Shown here: positions 54,467-60,409 of the stretch, in pieces | How the letters are laid out: every line of letters starts with the position of its first letter | Position numbering within the stretch: position 1 is the stretch's first letter | Source of the DNA: Bacteroidales bacterium | GTDB taxonomy: Bacteria; Bacteroidota; Bacteroidia; Bacteroidales; UBA932 | Length of the DNA stretch: 60,409 nucleotides | Assembly: GCA_016287875.1 (NCBI GenBank) | Contig: JAEEXQ010000007.1 | Span: 1 to 60,409 of the forward strand | Direction: 5' to 3' | The notes under the pieces: model-generated | What the model saw: only the letters and a program-made list of their open reading frames with translations | The model's database searches: none | What the model was told of the DNA's origin: nothing | Position numbers and translations under genes: made by a program

Positions 54467-54499
54467 TTTGGGTGTTGTCCTTTAATTTTCTGATATTTG
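54467..54499 (+). promoter_or_regulatory. Promoter of the exonuclease gene
   Basis: TTTG (54467-54470), 21 nt, then GATATTTG (54492-54499), one mismatch from TAnnTTTG, 25 bases before the ATG. Confidence 0.5.
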
Positions 54500-54524
54500 C
54501 ATACGGTACCATCCGGCAAGCACG

Positions 54525-55025
54525 ATGACAGATTTTGCAGCCATAGATTTCGAAACGGCGAACGAGCAGCCCTCCAGCGTATGCAGCGTGGGGGTTGTCA
54601 TCGTCCGCGGAGGGCAGATTGTCGATTCCTACTACAGCCTGATACATCCTGAGCCTGAATACTACCAGTGGTTCTGCCGGCGGGTGCACGGGCTCGGGCC
54701 GGAGGATACCGACGGGGCTCCGGTCTTCCCTTATGTATGGGAGGAGATTGCTCCGCTCTTGGAGGGCCTGCCTCTGGTGGCGCATAACAGCCGTTTCGAC
54801 GAGGGTTGCCTGAAAGCGGTCTTCAAGGTGTATCAGATGGATTATCCGGACTATCGCTTCTACGACACCCTGGCCGCGTCCCGGCGGGCTTTCGGCTGCA
54901 GCCTCCCGAACCATCAGCTGCAGACGGTAGCCGCAGCCTGCGGTTTCGACCTGTCGAACCATCATCACGCCCTGGCCGACGCCGAGGCCTGCGCGCATAT
55001 AGCCATGAAGATTATTAATGTATAA
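54525..55025 (+). CDS. DnaQ-like DEDDh 3'-5' exonuclease
   Basis: A 166-residue single-domain exonuclease. The DEDDh residues are visible: AAIDFET (Asp8, Glu10), AHNSRFD (Asp92) and HHHALADAEA (His148, Asp152). Small stand-alone proteins of this type proofread DNA or trim RNA. A short gap of 6 nt separates it from the next gene, so the two may be cotranscribed. Confidence 0.9.
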   Translation: MTDFAAIDFETANEQPSSVCSVGVVIVRGGQIVDSYYSLIHPEPEYYQWFCRRVHGLGPEDTDGAPVFPYVWEEIAPLLEGLPLVAHNSRFDEGCLKAVFKVYQMDYPDYRFYDTLAASRRAFGCSLPNHQLQTVAAACGFDLSNHHHALADAEACAHIAMKIINV

Positions 55026-55031
55026 TATACT

Positions 55032-55553
55032 ATGGTCCTTACAGCAAAAAAGATCCTACTCTCCCTGCTGACAGCATTGGCTGTCTTCTCCTGCAGCCGT
55101 AATTCCGGCAAGACTCCCGTCGTGAATCCATCCGAATATCAATCATCTAATCAAGAGAACATGCAAAGCGTACGTGATTTCCTGCATAAGGCAGGTGCAT
55201 ATTTCCTGGCCACCGTCGATGGTGACCAGCCTCAGGTCCGTCCTTTCGGCACTGCCGAGATCATCGAGGGCAAGCTCTATATCCAGACCGGACACGTAAA
55301 GAATGTGGCCAAGCAGATTGCCGCAAATCCCAAGGTTGCCATCTGTGCTTTCGATGGGCAGATGTGGTTGCGCATCACTGCGACTTTGATCGAGGATCCG
55401 AGGGTGGAGATCAAGAAGGCCATGTTGGATGCCAATCCGGGCCTGCGTTCGATGTATGACGAGAATGACGACAATACTGCCGTTTACTTCCTGAAGGACG
55501 CCAAAGCCACCTTCAATTCCTTTACCGCCGCCCCCGTGGAAGTGGATTTCTAA
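55032..55553 (+). CDS. Pyridoxamine 5'-phosphate oxidase-fold lipoprotein
   Basis: A 173-residue protein joining a lipoprotein signal (AVFSC, Cys21) and a Ser/Asn-rich linker (about 22-45) to a split-barrel flavin-binding domain (MQSVRDFLHKAGAYFLATVD, QVRPFGTAEI, QTGHVKNVAKQIAANPKVAI). Family members bind FMN or F420 and are normally cytoplasmic, so the exported lipid-anchored form is unusual. An internal Met at residue about 43 would remove the signal and give a plain domain. The signal is so typical that I favour the full-length start. Confidence 0.8.
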   Translation: MVLTAKKILLSLLTALAVFSCSRNSGKTPVVNPSEYQSSNQENMQSVRDFLHKAGAYFLATVDGDQPQVRPFGTAEIIEGKLYIQTGHVKNVAKQIAANPKVAICAFDGQMWLRITATLIEDPRVEIKKAMLDANPGLRSMYDENDDNTAVYFLKDAKATFNSFTAAPVEVDF

Positions 55554-55727
55554 TACACTGGTTTTTATTTATTGGTGACGACCTGCTGGGAACCACGCTT
55601 ATCCCGGGAGCAGGCCCAGAACTGCTACAATGGATCACTTGAAAACCAGCTGACTCACCAAAGCTTGTGAAGCGTAGGGCTCTTTGCTGTGTCGTATCCT
55701 CTTCGTATGATATGGTTAATTGTTTTT

Positions 55728-55841
55728 GGCCGTGCTGCGTAAACGGCTGTCCTTCAGCGTATTATGCAATCAAGGCTGCTTCAAATCGAGCAGCCTTCTT
55801 TGCATAACTTCCCATGTCATAGCCACTTACTCAGCACGGCC
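55728..55841 (+). repeat. Dispersed 112-bp intergenic element, copy 2
   Basis: Bases 55730-55801 match copy 1 (25562 to 25491, minus) at 67 of 72 positions. In this copy 10-bp inverted ends GGCCGTGCTG (55728-55737) and CAGCACGGCC (55832-55841) flank the element, which resembles a miniature transposable element. A stem AAGGCTGCT...AGCAGCCTT is kept. No transposase or target duplication was identified by eye. Confidence 0.7.
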
Positions 55842-55900
55842 AACACCATTCACCACGGCCACACGTCACCCCGGAACGCCTATCTATCTGTGCGACGCGG

Positions 55901-55984
55901 AATCCGTAACCAAAATGATGGGTTTTTGGGTACCGTCGAGGTGAAATTTTGATTCCGTAACCAAAAAAGCGGGTTTTTGGTCAC
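55901..55984. repeat. Two direct repeats with hairpins, 51 bp apart
   Basis: TCCGTAACCAAAA followed by GGGTTTTTGG occurs at 55903 and 55954, 51 bp apart. Each copy can fold: CCAAAA with TTTTTGG. Similarity does not extend over the whole interval. Confidence 0.6.
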
Positions 55985-56066
55985 AAATGGGGTACGGCTG
56001 GTGGGGAACGCTGACTTCCTCAGGGATTCCGCTCCCTGCGGTCGCGCTATCCCTCGGAGTCCGCGA

Positions 56067-56198
56067 GCAATGAACGGGCAGGTGCTCCCCAGAGGGGGGC
56101 TTTATGCAAAAGGGCAGACGTTTACAAGCGCGAGCGCTTGACGGTCTGCCCTTTTGCATAAAATGCCGCACTTCCGTGCGGCATCTGCCCGTTATTGC
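56067..56198. repeat. Nested inverted repeats downstream of tRNA-Ser
   Basis: Outer arms GCAATGAACGGGCAG (56067-56081) and CTGCCCGTTATTGC (56185-56198) enclose a 19-bp perfect stem (TTTATGCAAAAGGGCAGAC at 56101-56119 with its complement at 56144-56162) and a second hairpin ATGCCGCAC-TTCC-GTGCGGCAT (56163-56184). The long stem ends in A/T, so it may terminate the tRNA transcript, but the nesting is more elaborate than a simple terminator. Confidence 0.75.
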
Positions 56199-56204
56199 AT
56201 TGCG

Positions 56205-56289
56205 CGGAGGAAGAGGGATTCGAACCCCCGGTGCGTTGCCGCACAACAGTTTTCAAGACTGCCGCCATCGACCACTCGGCCATTCCTCC
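56205..56289 (-). tRNA. tRNA-Ser (anticodon UGA)
   Basis: On the minus strand an 85-nt cloverleaf with acceptor GGAGGAA / TTCCTCC, D-loop GGCCGAGTGGTCGATGGC, anticodon loop CTTGAAA with UGA (56255-56253), a long variable arm of the serine class and GGTTCGAATCC T-arm. Discriminator is G and CCA is not encoded. Confidence 0.95.
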
Positions 56290-56381
56290 TTAGTGACGCA
56301 GTGCAGCATTCCGAGCTGCAGAGCGTGCCCGCCGGGCATCTCGCCGCAGACGGGACTGCAAAGGTAGAGATTTTCTTTTAT

Positions 56382-56413
56382 TTTGACAAATGAGAGAAAA
56401 AATGCTATTTTTG
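56382..56413 (+). promoter_or_regulatory. Promoter of the EEP/EF-hand cluster
   Basis: TTTG (56382-56385), 20 nt, TATTTTTG (56406-56413): an exact Bacteroidota consensus pair, 23 bases before the ATG at 56437. Confidence 0.75.
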
Positions 56414-56436
56414 TGTATTACACTAATTCCGATAGC

Positions 56437-57273
56437 ATGAAAAAAGTAGTTCTTTTCATTCTTGGCATCGCCCTGGCTCTTCCGGTGATGCAGGGCTGCC
56501 AGAAGGGCGACCAGACTCTCAAGGTTATTTCCTACAACATCCGCAACAGCCGCGCCCACGATGGCGACAATGACTGGGATAAGCGCAAGCCCGCTACCGA
56601 TGCGATGATAGCCGAGCAGCAGCCTGATATCTTCGGCCTCCAGGAAGCCTATCAAAACCAGGTTGAATACATAAAGGAAACCTGCCCCGATTACGACTGC
56701 GTGGGCGTTCCTCGCGACGATGGGAAGGAAAAGGGTGAAATAATGTCCATATTCTGGAACACCAAGACCCAGAAGATGATCAAGTGGGGCAATTTCTGGC
56801 TCTCCGAGACCCCCGAGGAGCCTTCCTACGGATGGGATGCCGCCTGCCGCCGCACCGCCACCTGGGCCCTGCTCAAGGACAAGCGCAGCTGCAAGAAATA
56901 CTATTATGTAAACACGCACCTCGACCATAAAGGAGCCCAGGCTCAGGCCAACGGACTCAAACTGATAGTCGACCGTATCGACGAAATCAATCCCGAAGGA
57001 TATCCTATGGTCCTTACCGGCGACTTCAACGTCACGCCCGACAACCCGTGCCTGAATTCGCTCGTCGGCCGTATGGAATCCGTCCGTGCCATCGCTCCCA
57101 AGACCGACACCCTTGCAACCTTCAATGGTTGGGGCAAGGCGGCCGAAGTGATCGATTACGTATATATCTCCGGGTTCAGCAAGGCCCTCTCCTATGAAAC
57201 TTTGACCAAGACCTATCTGGACATACCTTACATTTCTGACCATTATCCTATTGTTGCCATTATCGGATTCTAA
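56437..57273 (+). CDS. EEP-family lipoprotein (third in window)
   Basis: A protein of about 278 residues with a lipoprotein signal (MQGC, Cys21) and one EEP domain: ISYNIRNS (Asn34), FGLQEAYQ (Glu70), YVNTHLDHKG, TGDFNVTPDN, VIDYVYISGF and ISDHYP (Asp268, His269). All key residues are present. The longest frame starts at 56383, but its first 18 codons overlap the promoter; I use ATG at 56437. Similar proteins are usually called endonuclease/exonuclease/phosphatase or sphingomyelinase-like. The stop is 16 nt from the next ATG, so it is probably cotranscribed with the EF-hand membrane protein. Confidence 0.9.
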   Translation: MKKVVLFILGIALALPVMQGCQKGDQTLKVISYNIRNSRAHDGDNDWDKRKPATDAMIAEQQPDIFGLQEAYQNQVEYIKETCPDYDCVGVPRDDGKEKGEIMSIFWNTKTQKMIKWGNFWLSETPEEPSYGWDAACRRTATWALLKDKRSCKKYYYVNTHLDHKGAQAQANGLKLIVDRIDEINPEGYPMVLTGDFNVTPDNPCLNSLVGRMESVRAIAPKTDTLATFNGWGKAAEVIDYVYISGFSKALSYETLTKTYLDIPYISDHYPIVAIIGF

Positions 57274-57289
57274 TTTAACTCCCCTCGAT

Positions 57290-59539
57290 ATGAAAGACAA
57301 TTACAATTGGAAGTATGCTTCCGTAGGAGGATCCGTCCGTGTGAAACTCGAACGCGGATCCGACATCGCAAACCTGGCCAGTCTGGACCGTAAGAAATGG
57401 ACTGTCCTAAGTTGCCCGACCACCGGGCTCGAGTTCGACGAGAAGACTCTCAAGATGCTCGATGCCGACGGCGACGGACGTATCCACGTCGACGAGGTAG
57501 TAGCCACTTCCCAGTGGATCACCTCCGCCATCAAGGATCCCGACATCCTGCTGAAGGGTCAGGGAGAGCTTAAGCTGAGCGACTTCAACACCGATAATGA
57601 GGAAGGTGCTAAGCTCCAGAAATCCGCAAAGCAGATACTTGCCAACCTCAAACTCGACAAGAAGAGCATTTCGCTCGAAGATACTGCCGACAATGAGAAG
57701 ATATTCGCCGAGACCCAGTTCAACGGGGACGGCATCATTACCGAAGCCAGCGCCGACGACGAAGCCCTGAAGGAGACCATCAGGAACATCGCTGCCACGG
57801 TGGGTTCCGCCAAGGACCGCAGCGGCGCCGAGGGTGTCAACACCGACCAGATCGAGGCATTCTACGCTGCCTGCGCGGACTACAGCGCCTGGATGGCCGA
57901 GGAAGTCAAGGGCCCGTTCGGAGAGAATACCGAGGCAGCCCTCGCCGCCTGCGAAGCCATAAAGGATAAGGTCGCGGACTACTTTATGCGCTGCAAGCTC
58001 ATATCCTTCGACAGCGCAGTCGCTGGCGTAGTGGACCTTTCGGTAGATAAGGTCAGCTCCATCAGCGGCGGCGACCTCTCTGCCGCTGCCGAAGAAATCG
58101 CCACCTATCCCCTCGCCCGTCCTAAGGCCGACGGCATACTCCCCCTCAATGGCGGCATCAACCCCGCCTGGAAGGCAGCTTTCGCCAGCGTGAAGGCCCT
58201 CGTCTTCGACGTGGAATTCCCCAAGAAAGACGGTATCACCGAAGAAGAATGGCAGGCCGTGCTCGCCAAGTTCGACGCCTACCTGGCCTGGAAGGGTGCC
58301 AAGAAGGGTGCCGAGGTCGAGCCTCTCGGAATCGACGCGGTGAAGGCCGCCCTCAAGGCCGACCGAAAAGCCGACCTGCTCGGGCTCGTGGAGAAGGACA
58401 AGGCCCTCGAGCCTGAAGCCCTCAGCATCGAGGCAGTGGACAAGCTCCTGCACTACGTGCGCGACTTCTACAAGTTCCTCAAGAACTATGTGGTGTTCCA
58501 GGACTTCTATTCCAAGGAAGACAAGGCCATGTTCCAGGCAGGACGCCTCTACATCGACCAGCGCAGCACCGACCTTTGCATCAAGGTGCTGGACGGCGGC
58601 AAGACGGGGGATATCTCCAGCCTCAGCGGTATGTACATACTCTACTGCAACTGCGTGAACAAGATTACTGGCAAGAGCTTCCCCATCGCCGCGGTGCTTA
58701 CCGATGGTGACGTGGACGGCCTCCGCCCGGGTAAGAACGCCATCTTCTACGACCGCGCCGGCGAGCAGTACGATGCCACCGTCACCGGAATCGTGGACAA
58801 CCCCATAAGCATACGCCAAGCCTTCTGGGCACCTTACAAGAAGGTCGCCAGATGGATCAACGACAAGATAGACAAGAGCGCCGCCGAAAAGAACGCCAAG
58901 TCCGCGGAGAAACTCACCGCTTCCGCCGACAAGGCCACCAGCGGCGAGAATCCTGCAACCGCCCTGACCAGCACCTTCGACATCGCCAAGTTCGCCGGTA
59001 TCTTCGCCGCCATAGGCATGGCCATCGGCTTCATAGGCCAGTTCCTGGTGAAACTTGTTGAGGGAGTAAAGGGCACGCCGTTCTGGAAGATTGTCATTGC
59101 TATTGCGGCGATTATGCTGATCATCTCCCTCCCCAGCATGTTCATCGCCTGGCGCAAACTCCGCAAGCGTGACCTGGGCCCCGTGCTCAATGCCAACGGA
59201 TGGGCCATCAACGCCGCTTCCTATGTGAAACCCAGGTTCGGCAAGAGCCTTACCAGCCTGGTGAAGTATCCCAAGCTCAAGGCAGTGGACCCCGTGGCGG
59301 CAAAGAAAGCACACAGGCGCGCATTCTTTACCTGGCTCATAGTGATACTGCTGCTTGCAGGCGGCGGATACTGGGGCTATACCAAGTACCAGGCCTGCAA
59401 GGCCGCCAAGGCTGCAGCTGAAGCAGAGGCCGCCGAGGCTACCGAAGCAGCAGCGGCCGAGGCCGCAGTCGTCGAGGAAGTTGCAGCTCCTGCCGAGGCA
59501 GAGGCTGCAACGCCCGAAGGCGAAACAGCATCTAACTAG
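57290..59539 (+). CDS. EF-hand membrane protein of unknown function
   Basis: A protein of about 749 residues that I do not recognise as a named family. An EF-hand loop DADGDGRIHVDE (58-69) with all calcium ligands is followed by a second, looser one (FNGDGIITE near 144-152). The middle (about 160-560) is helical and rich in acidic and lysine residues. Three membrane segments are near 571-590, 600-620 and 680-700. The C-terminal tail is almost only Ala, Glu and Pro (about 705-749), suggesting a flexible linker. There is no signal peptide at the start; I choose 57290 since the longer frame begins inside the EEP gene. It precedes the barrel gene by 39 nt. Calcium-dependent sensing or a scaffold at the inner membrane is speculative. 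Confidence 0.7.
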   Translation: MKDNYNWKYASVGGSVRVKLERGSDIANLASLDRKKWTVLSCPTTGLEFDEKTLKMLDADGDGRIHVDEVVATSQWITSAIKDPDILLKGQGELKLSDFNTDNEEGAKLQKSAKQILANLKLDKKSISLEDTADNEKIFAETQFNGDGIITEASADDEALKETIRNIAATVGSAKDRSGAEGVNTDQIEAFYAACADYSAWMAEEVKGPFGENTEAALAACEAIKDKVADYFMRCKLISFDSAVAGVVDLSVDKVSSISGGDLSAAAEEIATYPLARPKADGILPLNGGINPAWKAAFASVKALVFDVEFPKKDGITEEEWQAVLAKFDAYLAWKGAKKGAEVEPLGIDAVKAALKADRKADLLGLVEKDKALEPEALSIEAVDKLLHYVRDFYKFLKNYVVFQDFYSKEDKAMFQAGRLYIDQRSTDLCIKVLDGGKTGDISSLSGMYILYCNCVNKITGKSFPIAAVLTDGDVDGLRPGKNAIFYDRAGEQYDATVTGIVDNPISIRQAFWAPYKKVARWINDKIDKSAAEKNAKSAEKLTASADKATSGENPATALTSTFDIAKFAGIFAAIGMAIGFIGQFLVKLVEGVKGTPFWKIVIAIAAIMLIISLPSMFIAWRKLRKRDLGPVLNANGWAINAASYVKPRFGKSLTSLVKYPKLKAVDPVAAKKAHRRAFFTWLIVILLLAGGGYWGYTKYQACKAAKAAAEAEAAEATEAAAAEAAVVEEVAAPAEAEAATPEGETASN

Positions 59540-59578
59540 ACAGAATAACCGTTTTAACCACAAATTTTAACTCTAAAC

Positions 59579-60169
59579 ATGAAAAAAATCATTCTTACCC
59601 TCGCACTCGCAGCTGTAGCAGCTATCGGTGCACACGCCCAGATCGGTGTCGGTGTTGGTTACACCCAGAAGAACTTCTCCGATGTATTCAAGAACGAAGG
59701 AGGACTCTTTGTAGGAGCCAACTATAACATCGAGCTTGTCAACGGCCTCGCTGTTGCTCCCGGCATTGACTTCGCTATGGTTTCTTACAAGAAGGACGAC
59801 CTCAACTACCAGAAAGAAAACTATCTGGCTATCCCGGTGATGTTCAACTATGCCATCAACCTCGTTGATGGATTCAAGCTTGTCCCTTATCTGGGACCCA
59901 CCTTCAGCTACGGCATTTCCAGCAAAGCCAAAGGCGGCGTTTCTTGGGGAGGCATCACCCTTTCGTCCGACGAATATGACGTTTATGAAACCTTCGACGA
60001 TTATAACAGGCTGGACATTATGATAGGTGGTGGTGTAGCACTGGATGTAATGGATATGGTCCGCGTCCAGATTGGATACAACCTCGGCCTTCTCAATCGT
60101 AACAACGATAGCGACGGCACCGCCATCAAGACCAGCGGCGTCAACTTCGGCGTAGCATATCTCTTCTAG
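59579..60169 (+). CDS. Outer-membrane beta-barrel (porin-family) protein
   Basis: A 196-residue protein with signal peptide MKKIILTLALAAVAAIGAHA. The mature part alternates glycine/aromatic beta strands (GVGVGYTQKNFSDVF, LAIPVMFNYAINLVDGFK, KLVPYLGPTFSYGI) and ends NFGVAYLF with a terminal Phe, as in eight-stranded OMP_b-brl barrels. Function unknown: adhesion, resistance or structure. It follows the EF-hand gene by 39 nt and a strong terminator follows it. Confidence 0.9.
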   Translation: MKKIILTLALAAVAAIGAHAQIGVGVGYTQKNFSDVFKNEGGLFVGANYNIELVNGLAVAPGIDFAMVSYKKDDLNYQKENYLAIPVMFNYAINLVDGFKLVPYLGPTFSYGISSKAKGGVSWGGITLSSDEYDVYETFDDYNRLDIMIGGGVALDVMDMVRVQIGYNLGLLNRNNDSDGTAIKTSGVNFGVAYLF

Positions 60170-60190
60170 GATTGTATTACATAAAAAGGC

Positions 60191-60220
60191 GGCTGGTCAA
60201 TTTGGCCAGCCTCTTTTTTT
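60191..60220 (+). terminator. Terminator after the barrel gene
   Basis: GGCTGG (60191-60196) pairs with CCAGCC (60206-60211), extended by two weaker pairs, and is followed by CTTTTTTT-type sequence. Confidence 0.85.
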
Positions 60221-60258
60221 GCTATTGCGCCTGGAGCGTATTCTTCTAGTGCTCAAGC

Positions 60259-60308
60259 ACTTACGCAAAATGCCTGCCGTGAAAACACGGCAGGCATTTT
60301 AAGTAAGT
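60259..60308. terminator. Strong bidirectional hairpin near the window end
   Basis: AAAATGCCTGCCGTG and its exact complement (60267-60281, 60286-60300) enclose a four-base AAAA loop. Outer ACTTAC and GTAAGT (60259-60264, 60303-60308) extend the stem. With T-rich ends on both strands it probably terminates the minus-strand gene that ends at 60350. Confidence 0.75.
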
Positions 60309-60349
60309 TACAGATAGTCAATTGGTTGAGCTCCAGGGGGGGGCAACGA

Positions 60350-60409
60350 TCAATTATCTTCTTTCATGAAAAACTTCCAGTGGAACATCAGGAGGTAGAA
60401 AGCGCCTAC
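60350..60409 (-). CDS. 3' fragment of a gene entering from beyond the window
   Basis: An open minus-strand frame from the window edge reads VGAFYLLMFHWKFFMKEDN then TGA (60352-60350), 19 codons. The hydrophobic-aromatic run followed by a charged end looks like the tail of a membrane protein. The frame is followed by the strong hairpin at 60267-60300. Family cannot be determined. Confidence 0.5.
   Translation of the reverse strand, partial: VGAFYLLMFHWKFFMKEDN

Larger units (their letters stand above)
55554..56204. other. 650-bp structured intergenic region before tRNA-Ser
   Basis: No credible gene. The stretch holds an imperfect hairpin (55585-55617, CCTGCT...AGCAGG), copy 2 of the dispersed element (55728-55841), two CCGTAACC repeats 51 bp apart (55904 and 55955), and the nested palindromes at 56067-56198. 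Short open frames in it do not show codon-like composition or motifs. Confidence 0.7.

Noticed and set aside
55884..56246. Minus-strand frame with repeated QKP..LVT peptide
   Set aside because: It overlaps the tRNA and the palindromes; the peptide repeat reflects the CCGTAACC DNA repeats.
25441..60320. A third copy of the dispersed element near 60,300 (GTAAGTTAC-A/T-GA word)
   Set aside because: Only about 15 bases resemble copy 1, and the surrounding hairpin is different, so it may be chance.

Overview
The window reads as chromosomal DNA of a fairly GC-rich member of the Bacteroidales (phylum Bacteroidota). The evidence is two SusC/SusD pairs, about ten lipoproteins with Bacteroidota-style N-termini, a PIN-PhoH protein, the four-gene histidine degradation operon in its Bacteroides-like form, and many promoters of the Bacteroidota type (TTTG, about 19-21 nt, TAnnTTTG). 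Genus cannot be fixed from this sequence; an uncultured gut or rumen lineage is plausible.

Region 1 (1-23,600, all on the minus strand) is a large polysaccharide utilization locus (PUL). In transcription order it holds an organophosphate-type MFS transporter, a GH28-esterase fusion, a regulatory region with a textbook promoter between two palindromes, SusC, SusD, four small lipoproteins (phosphodiesterase-fold EEP, PKD, fimbrillin-like, FN3), a beta-helix lipoprotein, a GH39-like glycosidase, a beta-helix/EEP chimera, a GH3 glycosidase and the first codons of one more gene. The combination of pectin-type enzymes, two EEP lipoproteins, giant beta-helix surface proteins and an OPA-family permease with both phosphate-binding arginines is the most unusual system here. 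A working idea is capture and cleavage of a phosphodiester-bearing or otherwise decorated glycan.

Region 2 (23,600-25,900) has a tRNA/rRNA methyltransferase and a small lipoprotein. About 1.27 kb without a believable gene follows, with a terminator, two G-rich 60-bp repeats, five 51-bp repeats in an alternating 102-bp pattern, an isolated palindrome and one copy of a 112-bp element found again at 55.7 kb.

Region 3 (25,900-49,200) is mostly housekeeping: ppdK, a PIN-PhoH ATPase with a PurL/PurM-like partner, folC / alpha-2-macroglobulin / truB as an overlapping trio, a rhodanese-thioredoxin lipoprotein, pnp and rpsO, the hut operon (ftcD-hutU-hutH-hutI) and an EamA transporter.

Region 4 (49,200-60,409) has a second SusC/SusD pair without enzymes, a DEDDh exonuclease, an exported flavin-fold lipoprotein, a 650-bp structured intergenic region ending in tRNA-Ser(UGA), then a cluster of EEP lipoprotein, EF-hand membrane protein and outer-membrane beta-barrel, and the C-terminal codons of a further minus-strand gene.
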